64,000 nt of DNA from CAJQHT01 sp038123275 (GTDB lineage Bacteria > Pseudomonadota > Alphaproteobacteria > Rickettsiales > UBA1997): contig JAYORG010000001.1 of the NCBI GenBank assembly GCA_038123275.1, positions 124,001-188,000 on the forward strand, read 5' to 3'. Positions within the stretch are counted from its first letter, which is position 1. Every line of letters starts with the position of its first letter. The notes beneath the pieces were generated by a model. It worked only from the letters and a program-made list of their open reading frames with translations. It searched no databases and was not told where the DNA came from. Made by a program: the position numbers and the translations under genes. Positions 27,238 through 36,116 of this stretch are shown piece by piece.

Positions 27238-28554
27238 ATGCTAATTAATATGTTGGTTAAATTTCCTTTTTCTAATGAGTTAAAAACTATCTTTAAGCTA
27301 GTTAATAAAGAAGATAGTATAAGGATTGTTGGTGGATGTGTGCGTGATTTTTTAAGTAAGGATCTTTCTCAAGATTCTAATACTTCAAGCTTGTATAAAA
27401 ATTCTAAATCTAAAGATCAAAATTATCACAGAAAAGAGATTTGTGATATTGATTTGGCTTGTAAATATACCCCTCAAAAGACCATGAGTCTTTTAAAAAA
27501 AGATAGCACAATAAAAATTGTACCCATAGGCATTAAGCATGGAACTATTGCAGCCATTATTAATGGTAAAACTTTTGAAATTACAACTTTAAGAAAAGAT
27601 GTTGAAAATTATGGACGCAAAGCCAAGGTAGAATTTATTGATGATTTTAAACAAGATGCTCAAAGAAGAGATTTTACCATTAATGCCATGTCAATTGATG
27701 AAGATGGAAAATTATTTGATTATTTTGGTGGTTTTGATGATTTGCGCAATAATAGAGTTAAATTTATTGGAGATGCTAAATTAAGAATAGAAGAAGATTA
27801 TTTAAGAATTTTAAGATTTTTTCGTTTTTCTTGTTATTATTCCAACAAAGTTGATAAATTAGCTTTAGAAGAAGTTGTTAAGTTGAAAAAAAACATAACA
27901 GACCTTTCATCTCATAGAATAAGAAGTGAGCTCATTAAAATTATACAATGTAGTAATAATAAGCGTCTTTTAGAAATATTAAGCTTGATGAAGGATAAAG
28001 AAATTTTGCAAGAAATTTTGTTATTTAATGATTTGGATTTGGTTTTTTTGGAGAATTTATTTAAATTTTCAGATTTTTTATCACAAGAGCAGGATTTTTT
28101 AATAAAATTTTGCGCTTTAATTTTTTCCCAAGAGAAACAAAATTTAAAAATTAGCAATTATCTAGAATTTTCTAATAAAGACAAAAAATATATTAATACT
28201 GTTTTAAATTTGTCTAAAGAGGTTGATTTGGATATTAAAAAGACAGATTTATTAAAAATATTATTTAATTTTGAAAAAAACCTAGTGATTAGTGCTTTGA
28301 AAATTAATATTATTACTAATTTTAAGAATAATAAGCCCAATTTATCTAAGTTTTTAGAAATAAGAGATTATATCAATGAGATAAAATTACCAAATTTTAT
28401 CATAAATGGTCATGATTTAAAAGAAATTGGTATAAAGGCAAAGAATATTGGTATAATATTAAAAGAATTACAAAATTTATGGATTGATAGTAATTTTAAA
28501 TTGAGCAAGAGCAAGTTACTCAATTTAGTACATAATACCAATATAAAGGGTTAG
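27238..28554 (+). CDS. cca: tRNA nucleotidyltransferase / poly(A) polymerase family protein
   Basis: 438 residues. The class II nucleotidyltransferase core shows GGCVRDFLS and CDIDLA, with a polar insertion of about 25 residues between them that is longer than usual. HGTIAAI, FEITTLRKDVENYGR and RRDFTINAMSID follow, then the DYLRILRFFRF RNA-binding helix. It should add or repair CCA ends of tRNA, or add poly(A). The start at ATG 27238 could also be ATG 27250. Confidence 0.9.
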   Translation: MLINMLVKFPFSNELKTIFKLVNKEDSIRIVGGCVRDFLSKDLSQDSNTSSLYKNSKSKDQNYHRKEICDIDLACKYTPQKTMSLLKKDSTIKIVPIGIKHGTIAAIINGKTFEITTLRKDVENYGRKAKVEFIDDFKQDAQRRDFTINAMSIDEDGKLFDYFGGFDDLRNNRVKFIGDAKLRIEEDYLRILRFFRFSCYYSNKVDKLALEEVVKLKKNITDLSSHRIRSELIKIIQCSNNKRLLEILSLMKDKEILQEILLFNDLDLVFLENLFKFSDFLSQEQDFLIKFCALIFSQEKQNLKISNYLEFSNKDKKYINTVLNLSKEVDLDIKKTDLLKILFNFEKNLVISALKINIITNFKNNKPNLSKFLEIRDYINEIKLPNFIINGHDLKEIGIKAKNIGIILKELQNLWIDSNFKLSKSKLLNLVHNTNIKG

Positions 28555-28645
28555 AGTTTTATGTGGGTTCTAATAGTATTGACTTTTAGCGCTTAGTTCA
28601 TAAAGTAATTTTATCTATTTTTAATTTCTTAATTCTTTAAGTTAT

Positions 28646-28954
28646 ATGGCCACTTCAAAACAAGAACATCTTTATAACGAGATAGTAGAATATTATAACT
28701 TTGCTGATAAGCTGATTGATACTATTGAGGATGGTAAAGATAATATCCCTGAAGGACAAATAAAGGCCGTTGAAGAAGTTGTGGAAAATTTAGAAAAATA
28801 TGCTGATCAATTAAGTAGTCAATTTGTTGAATTTGTTAAAAATGGAGGCTCTAAAGAGGTTGTTGATGATATTCGTCACGCTCTTAATGCTATTATTTCT
28901 GGAATAGAGGAATGTCGTAATAAAATATTTATGATTTATGATAATCAATCTTAA
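28646..28954 (+). CDS. conserved-looking helical hypothetical protein (102 aa)
   Basis: 102 residues, almost wholly helical by composition, acidic, with no membrane segment. The heptad-like stretch AVEEVVENLEKYADQLSSQFVEF could mediate dimerisation. It ends eight bases before the prenyl synthase gene, suggesting co-transcription. I do not recognise a family. Confidence 0.6.
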   Translation: MATSKQEHLYNEIVEYYNFADKLIDTIEDGKDNIPEGQIKAVEEVVENLEKYADQLSSQFVEFVKNGGSKEVVDDIRHALNAIISGIEECRNKIFMIYDNQS

Positions 28955-28962
28955 ATAAAATA

Positions 28963-29991
28963 GTGTCTACCTTACCGCAAAAACAACCACAAATAAATAA
29001 TCCCTTTTCTGAGATCTCTAGCTATTTTAAACATGATTTAAAGCAAGTAGATCAAATAATTATTGATAATTCTAAAGGTGAATCAGAATTAATTGCTGAT
29101 ATTTCTAAACATATTATTCTATCTGGTGGAAAAAGAGTTAGACCAATTTTAACTATTCTTAGTGCCAAGATTTGTGGATATAATTCCAATGACAATCAAC
29201 ATCATAATTTAGCAGCAGCTGTAGAATTGATACATACGGCAACATTATTACATGATGATGTTGTTGATGAAGGGGTTTTAAGAAGGGGTAAAAAAACTTC
29301 CAATGCTATTTGGGGAAATAAAGCTAGTATTTTAGTTGGTGATTATTTGTTATCCACAGCATTTCAACTGATGGTAAAAAGCAATTCTTTGCCAGTATTA
29401 GACCTTTTATCTTATACTTCTCAAGTTATGTCTGATGGTGAAGTAATGCAGTTGATGAATTCAACTGATGTTGATATTAAAGAGGAAAAATATATACAAA
29501 TTATTTCCCAAAAAACAGCCATTTTATTTGCTGCTGCTACTAGTGTTGGCGCTGTTATTGCAGGAGTTAATAAGAAGAAGGAACAAGCTTTATATGATTT
29601 TGGAATTAATCTTGGAATTGCTTTTCAGATTATGGATGATGTTCTTGATTATTCCTCTTCAAAGGAGGTTTTTGGCAAAGAAGTTGGTGATGATTTTTAT
29701 GAAGGAAAAATTACTTTGCCAATAATTATTACTTACAATAAGGCAAATAAAGAAGAAAAAGAGCGTATCAAAGAAATATTTAGTGAGAATTTAATTTCTG
29801 ATAATAAAGATGAAAAGCTTTTTTTAGAAATAATGGCAATGACCAAAAAATATGAAGCAACTGAGAAATCTATTTTAAAAGCAATGTCTTACTATCAAAA
29901 AGCTTTGGATAATATATCTATATTTGATGATTGCAAAGAGAAGCAAATGCTTGGCCAAATAGCTGGATATGCAGTTAGACGAAAAAAGTAA
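28963..29991 (+). CDS. ispB: trans-polyprenyl diphosphate synthase (octaprenyl type)
   Basis: 342 residues from GTG 28963. Both aspartate-rich motifs are present: LLHDDVVDEG (FARM region) and FQIMDDVLDYSS (SARM), with GGKRVRP for diphosphate binding and KITLPII near the end. It makes the long isoprenoid tail of ubiquinone. ubiE, another ubiquinone gene, is at 57.3 kb. Chain length cannot be fixed from sequence. Confidence 0.92.
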   Translation: MSTLPQKQPQINNPFSEISSYFKHDLKQVDQIIIDNSKGESELIADISKHIILSGGKRVRPILTILSAKICGYNSNDNQHHNLAAAVELIHTATLLHDDVVDEGVLRRGKKTSNAIWGNKASILVGDYLLSTAFQLMVKSNSLPVLDLLSYTSQVMSDGEVMQLMNSTDVDIKEEKYIQIISQKTAILFAAATSVGAVIAGVNKKKEQALYDFGINLGIAFQIMDDVLDYSSSKEVFGKEVGDDFYEGKITLPIIITYNKANKEEKERIKEIFSENLISDNKDEKLFLEIMAMTKKYEATEKSILKAMSYYQKALDNISIFDDCKEKQMLGQIAGYAVRRKK

Positions 29992-30011
29992 TTTTAGCTT
30001 AAAAAATTATC

Positions 30012-31097
30012 ATGATTTCAAAGATATTTTTAAATAATTTTCGCAATTACAATTCTAGAAATTTTGAGTTTAATTCTGATATTACTGTTATTTTTGGTAA
30101 TAATGGTGTTGGTAAGACTAATATATTGGAGTCTATTAGCCTATTTAGGAAGGGTAAAGGACTAAGATCTATTGATTTAGATGAGATGGTACGCAATGAG
30201 TCTCAAGATTCAAAATTTACCGTTTATAGCGAGTTAGAAAATCATGATGAAATAGCAAATTGTGCTACTTCTTTTGATAAAATTAATAATAAGAGGGTTT
30301 TTCAAGTTAATGGCAATAAAATTGGATCATTAAAGAATTTTCCAGCAATTATTTGGCTAACTCCAAAAATGGACAGCATTTTTACTGATCCAAAATCAGC
30401 TAGACGTAAATTTTTAGATAAAATTGTAACTGATATTGATCAAAATCATTCTAGTAGAATTAATGATTATGATAAATGTTTAAGAGAAAGGATAATATTA
30501 TTACAGCAAAATAAAGATAAAAAATGGCTAGAAATAATAGAAAGAAATATAGCAGAATTGGGTGTGGCCATTGCAATTGCTAGGAATGAAGCTATTGAAT
30601 ATTTAAATTCAGCAATTTTATTAAATGAATCTGACTTTATTAAAACTAAGATTGGTATTATTGGTGAAATTGAAGAATTGGCAAAATCAAAAAAGTCTTT
30701 AGAAGTTGAAGAGATATTTTCTAAAAAACTAAGAGATAATAGAGATACTGACTTGCTATCTGGTAGAAATTTATTTGGGGTTCACAGAAGTGATTTTACT
30801 GCAACTTTATTAGATAAAAATCTTGCTGCTAATTTTTGCTCAACTGGAGAACAAAAATCAATTTTAATTGCCATAACTATTGCTAGGGTTAGGATTAATT
30901 CTTTCTTTAATTTGCCAAAAGCTATTCTGTTGCTTGACGAAATAGTATCTCATTTAGATAATAAAAAGAGAGCAGAGCTATTTAAGGAGCTGCAAAAGTT
31001 GGATGTTCAGGCATTTGTTACTGGGACAAGCCGTAATATTTTTCCTAATTTAGACAATATATCATCAAAAACTATTCAGTTTCTAGAAATTTCTTAA
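30012..31097 (+). CDS. recF: DNA replication and repair protein RecF
   Basis: 361 residues. The N-terminal FLNNFRNY and Walker A FGNNGVGKTNILE (residues about 29-41) are typical, followed by NFPAIIWLTPKMDSIFTDPKSARRKFLD, a signature-like CSTGEQKSILIAI, and Walker B AILLLDEIVSHLD. It loads RecA at gapped DNA. Its neighbours dnaA, dnaN and gyrB of other genomes are absent. Confidence 0.95.
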   Translation: MISKIFLNNFRNYNSRNFEFNSDITVIFGNNGVGKTNILESISLFRKGKGLRSIDLDEMVRNESQDSKFTVYSELENHDEIANCATSFDKINNKRVFQVNGNKIGSLKNFPAIIWLTPKMDSIFTDPKSARRKFLDKIVTDIDQNHSSRINDYDKCLRERIILLQQNKDKKWLEIIERNIAELGVAIAIARNEAIEYLNSAILLNESDFIKTKIGIIGEIEELAKSKKSLEVEEIFSKKLRDNRDTDLLSGRNLFGVHRSDFTATLLDKNLAANFCSTGEQKSILIAITIARVRINSFFNLPKAILLLDEIVSHLDNKKRAELFKELQKLDVQAFVTGTSRNIFPNLDNISSKTIQFLEIS

Positions 31098-31236
31098 TAA
31101 TAGTTTGACAATTACTTGCTTTAGGGTCAAATTCTTACATTGTGGGTTTTTATTTTTTTGCAAATCTACAATTTACCTAAATAGCTTTATTTAAAGGAGA
31201 GTTATTTTATTTTTTTTATTTTTTTTATTTTTTTTT

Positions 31237-31446
31237 ATGGAAACAGGAGTAGTTAAGTGGTTTAATGTTACTAAAGGTTATGGTTTCGTTACCCCAGATA
31301 GTGGTGAAGGTCGTGATATCTTTATTCACATATCAACAGTTGAAAGTTGTGGTTTAAGCACTTTAAACGAAGGACAAAGAATTGAGTATGAAACAGGCGA
31401 CAATAGAGGTAAAGTTGCCGTTACTAACGTAAAAATAGCTGAATAA
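31237..31446 (+). CDS. cold-shock protein
   Basis: 69 residues, the standard single cold-shock domain. The RNP1 motif KGYGFVTPD and RNP2-like DIFIHIS are intact, and TGVVKWFN at the N-terminus is diagnostic. It binds single-stranded nucleic acid as an RNA chaperone. Upstream, bases 31209-31236 are almost all T in runs broken by single A residues; downstream is a 26-bp-arm hairpin. Confidence 0.95.
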   Translation: METGVVKWFNVTKGYGFVTPDSGEGRDIFIHISTVESCGLSTLNEGQRIEYETGDNRGKVAVTNVKIAE

Positions 31447-31460
31447 AGTTTTTTCTTTTT

Positions 31461-31527
31461 AGAACCTGTTTAAGGTCTTTTTAAATAGCAGAAAATCTGA
31501 CATTTAAAAAGACCTTGAACAGGTTCT
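31461..31527. repeat. long hairpin with 26-base arms after the cold-shock gene
   Basis: Arms at 31461-31486 and 31502-31527 are complementary except for one T-G pair; the loop is 15 bases. The outer part reads AGAACCTGTT...AACAGGTTCT. A degraded relative with the AAGGTCTTTTTAA...AAAATCTGA...ACAGGTT order lies after ccmH (32871-32920), and AGAACCTGTTCTTAAA occurs after rplI at 23211. It probably also stops transcription. Confidence 0.75.
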
Positions 31528-31669
31528 TAGGCTAAAACTATTATAAAGTTTCTAAAGTTGACTGTTTTTATGTTTAATTAAATTCAGTCACCTTCTTGTT
31601 ATTGCTCTATTTATTTGATAGGGTAATTCTCTTCGCTTTTCTAGCCTTGTAATCTTTTTTTTTATTATA

Positions 31670-32488
31670 ATGAGTCAGGTTAGTTTTGTTAAAATGAGTG
31701 GTTCGGGTAATGACTTTGTCATTATTGATGTTAGAAAAAATAATCACCAATTTAGCGCCAATCAAATAGCATCAATTTCTAAAAGAAATAATATTGGCTG
31801 TGATCAATTTATTCTTTTAAAAAACTCTTCTTCTAGCCATGTTTTTATGGATATATATAATTCTGATGGCAGTTCTTCGTCAGCTTGTGGCAATGCTACG
31901 CGTTGTGTTGCGTTTCTTATTATGGAAGAAAGCAACTTAAATGAGGTTAATATTGAAACGTATGCTGGAATTTTGCCTTGTAAAAGAGACAAAGATTCTA
32001 TTTTGGTTAATATGGGAATTCCTAAATTTGAATGGGATCAAATTCCTTTATCAAAAGAAATGGATGCTAGTTTGATTAAAATTGATAATTTTGAATTTAG
32101 TGCTGTAAATATGGGTAACCCGCATATTGTTACTTTTTTAGATAGAGAATTAAGCGATGAAGAGTTTTTTAAAGTGGGCCCTAAATTAGAAAATCATGAG
32201 TTTTTTCCCAAAAGAATTAATATTGAATTTGTTACTAAAATATCCCAAAGCCAGCTAAAAGTTAGAGTTTGGGAAAGAGGTGCTGGAGAAACATTGGCTT
32301 GTGGTAGTGGTGCTTGTAGTGTTGGAGTTATTGCTTTTAAAAAGAAAATTATTTCTACAAAAGAAGTTAAAACTAGCTTTAAAGGTGGAGATATATTTAT
32401 TAGTTTAAATGAAAATGGTGAAGTAATTATGAAAGGTGGTGTTCAGACAATATTTTATGGTATTATAGATGAGAATTTTCTTAATTAG
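31670..32488 (+). CDS. dapF: diaminopimelate epimerase
   Basis: 272 residues. KMSGSGNDFVIID starts the protein; the two catalytic cysteines are in SACGNATRC and LACGSGACS. It converts LL- to meso-diaminopimelate, needed for lysine and for peptidoglycan, so the cell probably makes its own wall. ccmH starts 20 bases before its stop. Confidence 0.97.
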   Translation: MSQVSFVKMSGSGNDFVIIDVRKNNHQFSANQIASISKRNNIGCDQFILLKNSSSSHVFMDIYNSDGSSSSACGNATRCVAFLIMEESNLNEVNIETYAGILPCKRDKDSILVNMGIPKFEWDQIPLSKEMDASLIKIDNFEFSAVNMGNPHIVTFLDRELSDEEFFKVGPKLENHEFFPKRINIEFVTKISQSQLKVRVWERGAGETLACGSGACSVGVIAFKKKIISTKEVKTSFKGGDIFISLNENGEVIMKGGVQTIFYGIIDENFLN

Positions 32489-32864
32489 TTTAACTTTCCT
32501 GTTAATTAGTGCGCTTAAGGCTTTTGCCGGTGAGGAGCTATTTTTACCAGAGGAGCAAGAACAAAGAGCTCAAAATTTATTTCTGCAAGTAAAATGTTTG
32601 GTTTGTGAAGGTCAGGTTATTGAAAATTCTAATAGTGGCGTTGCTTTTGAATTAAGAAAATTAATTAGAGAGCAAATTCAAACTGGTCTTAGTGATAAGG
32701 ATATTAAAAATTATTTAGTTAGTAATTATGGACCAGAAATTTTAACTTCTCCACCTTTAAATAAGCACACTTTGTTACTATGGCTATTACCCTTGATATT
32801 TTTTGTGATAGGTTTTTTTGTTATTTTAAAAGACCTTTGCACAACTAAAATTGAACGATGTTAG
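32469..32864 (+). CDS. ccmH: cytochrome c-type biogenesis protein CcmH
   Basis: 131 residues. Signal peptide 1-20 (LISLTFLLISALKAFAGEE). The redox motif is KCLVCEGQ rather than the common RCPVCQGQ, then NSNSGVAFELRKLIREQI and NYGPEIL follow, with a C-terminal membrane anchor (residues 99-120). It reduces apocytochrome c in the periplasm for haem attachment. The stop lies in a terminator stem. Confidence 0.92.
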   Translation: MRIFLISLTFLLISALKAFAGEELFLPEEQEQRAQNLFLQVKCLVCEGQVIENSNSGVAFELRKLIREQIQTGLSDKDIKNYLVSNYGPEILTSPPLNKHTLLLWLLPLIFFVIGFFVILKDLCTTKIERC

Positions 32865-32880
32865 TTGTAAAGGTCTTTTT
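32828..32880 (+). terminator. terminator overlapping the ccmH 3' end
   Basis: AAAAGACCTTTGCACAACTAA (in the coding end of ccmH) pairs with TTAGTTGTAAAGGTCTTTT, followed by T. The ccmH stop is within the structure, so the hairpin is used as both code and terminator. Confidence 0.75.
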
Positions 32881-32914
32881 AAGGCGTTTAAAAATCTGAT
32901 ATTTAAGACAGGTT

Positions 32915-33304
32915 TTAAGATAAAGATTTATTTTCACTATTATTTTGCAGCGCTACACTGGCAAGAGTATTAATCTTATTGCTTGGTTTTTTTGCTTTTG
33001 AAGATTCTGTATTTCTAATTATGTCTATTACATCGATCATTTGATTTGTATTTATGTTAGAAATAACTATAGTACCACTTCCTCCACATATACCTTGGCG
33101 TCCTTGAGTAGTTAAGGATATATTGGAATAGGACTTATTTTGTGATAGATAAAATTCTATTACATCAGAAAATTTTGCTCTTTGGCCACTTTTAGAGTTG
33201 GTCATAGTTATAGTGTAGTAAGGTTTTCTATTGGTGGGGTTTCTTTTTCTAATGTTAGACATTATATGATCTACTCCAAAGATTGTTCTTCTTAACTCAC
33301 GCAT
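32915..33304 (-). CDS. C-terminal part of a frameshifted hypothetical protein
   Basis: The frame is open upstream beyond ATG 33304 as far as the A8 tract at 33513-33520, and that upstream part is a Lys/Gln/Glu coiled coil (DEKQRQEQLEKLLKEQEKE) that continues the coiled coil of the gene at 33508-33768. So this is probably the second part of one gene of about 284 codons. The C-terminal 120 residues look globular (PYYTITMTNSKSGQRAKFSDVIEFYL, GICGGSGTIVIS). No family recognised. If ATG 33304 is used, it could be an independent 129-residue protein. Confidence 0.5.
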   Translation of the reverse strand: MRELRRTIFGVDHIMSNIRKRNPTNRKPYYTITMTNSKSGQRAKFSDVIEFYLSQNKSYSNISLTTQGRQGICGGSGTIVISNINTNQMIDVIDIIRNTESSKAKKPSNKINTLASVALQNNSENKSLS

Positions 33305-33507
33305 TGTCTTATCTATAGATTTTTGAATAGGTTCTGGTTGATTATCAGATAATGGTCTTGCTAATGAATTGGAAAGTTTATCTGCTAAAGCTATAGATTC
33401 TTTGGCTTTTTGCGCAGCTAGTTTAGTTTCTTTTTCTTGTTCTTTTAAGAGTTTTTCTAGCTGTTCTTGTCTTTGTTTTTCATCTTGTTTATTTAAAGGA
33501 GTTAATT

Positions 33508-33768
33508 TTAGTATTTTTTTTCTAGTTTTTGTAGTTCTTTTTTTAGTTTTTTAAATTGTGGATATTCTTCTTCAAGTGCTTCCTTTTTATTTCTGGCTTT
33601 TTGCAGATTTTCTTCTAGTTTTTGTATTAACTTTGTATTAGTGCCATGCTTATCTTCATTGGTTAAGCTATTAAGATTTCTAATTTGACCCTCAAGATTT
33701 ACTATTGTTTTGTCTCTTAGTTTTATGTAAGTTTTAGCTTTTATTAATTTCTTGGTATCCTTTGGCAT
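33508..33768 (-). CDS. N-terminal part of a frameshifted coiled-coil protein
   Basis: 86 codons from ATG 33768, with a consensus promoter 35 bases upstream. It is a Lys/Glu-rich coiled coil that ends abruptly at KKLKKELQKLEKKY in a run of eight A (minus strand). Adding one base in that run continues the reading frame without a stop for another 200 residues into the gene at 32915-33304. So it is either a decayed gene, a slippery or switchable gene, or a sequencing error. Confidence 0.6.
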   Translation of the reverse strand: MPKDTKKLIKAKTYIKLRDKTIVNLEGQIRNLNSLTNEDKHGTNTKLIQKLEENLQKARNKKEALEEEYPQFKKLKKELQKLEKKY

Positions 33769-33802
33769 ATATAATTTAAGTAAGTTAGTGAAACTTTATG
33801 TC

Positions 33803-33831
33803 AGTATATCATAAGTTTGACATAATGTCAA
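33803..33831 (-). promoter_or_regulatory. consensus sigma-70 promoter for the coiled-coil gene
   Basis: On the minus strand a perfect TTGACA (33826-33831) and TATACT (33803-33808) are 17 bases apart. The bases around the -10 (TTATGATATACT) match the promoter of the ankyrin gene at 3930-3958. Confidence 0.72.
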
Positions 33832-33848
33832 AGAAGAAGGGTTATATT

Positions 33849-35315
33849 TTATAAAATATCAGTTGGTAACATGCCTATTTCTCCATACTTTTTTGTAATT
33901 TGATTGGCCTTTAAAGCGTGGAAGTAAACTCCTAAAATTGCTGCTTCATTTAGAGTGATATTTTGAGTTGCTAGGCCAGATATTAGGCCAGTTAAGATAT
34001 CTCCCATTCCGGCAACTGCCATTGCTGGACTGCCATGAGGGCATAGATATAGTTCTTTTTTATTGTTTAAAATAAGACTATTTGCTCCTTTTAATATTGT
34101 AATTGCACCATATTTTTCTTGTATTTTTCTAATAGAAGAATTTCTATCTTTTTGTATTTCTATAACATCGTTACCAATTAATCTTGCTGCTTCTTTTGGA
34201 TGTGGAGTTAGAATAGCATTACTTAAATTAAATTTTTCTTTTGATTCACTTAATAAATTTAAGGCATCAGCATCAATAACTTTTGGTAAGTTAGATTGCA
34301 TAAAGAAATCAAATAATTTTTTTGACCATTTTGATTTTCCAAGGCCAGGGCCAATGGCTAATAGAGTTTTATCTTCAATAGCATCTTCTAAATCTTTTTC
34401 TGATTCGTAAGTTATGGTCATAACATTAGGAATTCTAGAAATAAGAGGTGATATATGTTCCTTTCTGGTTAATACTGTAACTTTTCCAGCTCCGGCTTTA
34501 CAAGCTGCTAAAGCTGTCATTATAACAGCCCCTCCCATATTGTAGTTACCACCAACAATTAAAATATTGCCAAAGACACCTTTATGGTCATCTATTTTTC
34601 TTTTGGGGATAATATTATCTAAATTTTGATTTGGTATAATATGATATTTTGCTGTTAGTGAGCCAAGAAATTTTATATAATTTGTCTTTAAATTACTAAA
34701 TTCAATTTTGCCACTTAGTTTTGGGCCATATTTTAGATAAAGGCCTTGTTTGTAGGATAGGAATGTTACGGTTATATTACTTTTGATTGCTATTCCTAAT
34801 ATATCACCGCTATCACAGTCAAGACCAGATGGGTTATCAATTGAAATAATAAAGGCTTTAGAATTATTAACTTTTTCTATTAAATTGCTTTCTTTTATTC
34901 TTACTTTACCTTTAATTCCTATTCCTAGAATACCGTCAATTATAACACATTCTTTGCTAAAGCTAATATTTTTATTATAAGGTCTAATAGTAGCGTTATT
35001 ATTTGTGGCCAATGCTTTGGCTTTTTTAGAAACTTTGGATTGTTTGCTAAAATCTCCTATTTCAAGGCAAGTTATGTTAAAATCCTCTTTGGCTGCAAGG
35101 GATGCTGTTATATAGCCATCGCCACCATTATTTCCTGGGCCACATAATATAAAAATAGGAGTTTCTTTATTTGTTATATGCTTTTTTAAAACATTAAAAA
35201 CGGCCTTTCCTGCTTCTAACATTAAATTAAATTCAGGAATATTTTGTTCTTTAATAAGATGTTTCTCAATTTTTCTGGTCTGATTTATGGAAAAAAGTTT
35301 TTGAGAATATTGCAT
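33849..35315 (-). CDS. nnrD: bifunctional NAD(P)H-hydrate epimerase / ADP-dependent dehydratase
   Basis: 488 residues. The N-terminal YjeF-type epimerase (about 1-215) has CGPGNNGGDGYITA and IDNPSGLDCDSG. The C-terminal ribokinase-like dehydratase has ILIVGGNYNMGGAVIMTALA and the catalytic-site signature GSPAMAVAGMGDILTG. Together they repair hydrated NAD(P)H. The fusion (nnrE plus nnrD) is common in bacteria. It stands alone on the minus strand. Confidence 0.95.
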   Translation of the reverse strand: MQYSQKLFSINQTRKIEKHLIKEQNIPEFNLMLEAGKAVFNVLKKHITNKETPIFILCGPGNNGGDGYITASLAAKEDFNITCLEIGDFSKQSKVSKKAKALATNNNATIRPYNKNISFSKECVIIDGILGIGIKGKVRIKESNLIEKVNNSKAFIISIDNPSGLDCDSGDILGIAIKSNITVTFLSYKQGLYLKYGPKLSGKIEFSNLKTNYIKFLGSLTAKYHIIPNQNLDNIIPKRKIDDHKGVFGNILIVGGNYNMGGAVIMTALAACKAGAGKVTVLTRKEHISPLISRIPNVMTITYESEKDLEDAIEDKTLLAIGPGLGKSKWSKKLFDFFMQSNLPKVIDADALNLLSESKEKFNLSNAILTPHPKEAARLIGNDVIEIQKDRNSSIRKIQEKYGAITILKGANSLILNNKKELYLCPHGSPAMAVAGMGDILTGLISGLATQNITLNEAAILGVYFHALKANQITKKYGEIGMLPTDIL

Positions 35316-35380
35316 ATTTTAGTATTTTATGATATAGTTTTAATTAAGTGAATTATATCATAAATTAAATAAAGAAGCTA

Positions 35381-36091
35381 GTGAATTTAAAATCATCATT
35401 ATATTTAGGTAAGGCTTTTAATATAGATATTAAAGTACATTGGAGTTTTTTTCTTTTGGTATTTTGGTTCTTTTTTTCTGCCCTTTATCAAGGACATGTT
35501 TTAGCAGAGGCAATATATAGAGTGTTATTTATATTTGCTATTTTTGGCTGTGTTACTTTACATGAGTTGGGGCATGCTTTGGTAGCGCAAAAATTTAAAT
35601 GTCAAACTGAGCAAATAGTTTTAATGCCAATTGGAGGTATGGCTCAAATGAAGCAATTGCCGCAAAAGCCAATGGAAGAATTTTTAGTAGCTATTGCTGG
35701 GCCATTAGTAAATGTTGCAATTGCAGTAATTATTTATTTTATTTTAGGATCGTCAGAATTTTTGCGTTTATCAAGAGAAGCTCAAAACATAGATAGGCTT
35801 ATTGATGGTAGTTTTTTGGTTAATTTATTGGTAATTAATGTGATATTGGCGGTATTTAATATTATTCCTGCTTTTCCAATGGATGGAGGTCGTATGTTGA
35901 GGGCTCTTTTAGCTATAAAATTAAATAGAACTAAGGCAACTAAAATTGCTTCTAATATTGGTCAGTTTATTGCTGTTATATTTGTTATTTTGGGTTTTAA
36001 TAGTAGTAATATAATTTTGATTATGGTGGGTGTTTTTATATTTTTAGCAGCAAGAGCGGAGTTAAAATATGAATCTAAAAGAAGTGGATAA
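35381..36091 (+). CDS. site-2 protease family zinc metallopeptidase (M50)
   Basis: 236 residues from GTG 35381. The zinc site HELGH (residues 61-65) lies in a membrane segment; the second motif is NIIPAFPMDGGRMLRALLA. Six or so hydrophobic segments are visible, with no PDZ or CBS domain. It resembles the SpoIVFB-like, short M50 group rather than RseP. The substrate is unknown. Confidence 0.88.
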   Translation: MNLKSSLYLGKAFNIDIKVHWSFFLLVFWFFFSALYQGHVLAEAIYRVLFIFAIFGCVTLHELGHALVAQKFKCQTEQIVLMPIGGMAQMKQLPQKPMEEFLVAIAGPLVNVAIAVIIYFILGSSEFLRLSREAQNIDRLIDGSFLVNLLVINVILAVFNIIPAFPMDGGRMLRALLAIKLNRTKATKIASNIGQFIAVIFVILGFNSSNIILIMVGVFIFLAARAELKYESKRSG

Positions 36092-36116
36092 CTATATTAA
36101 CCAGTGCATAAACTAT

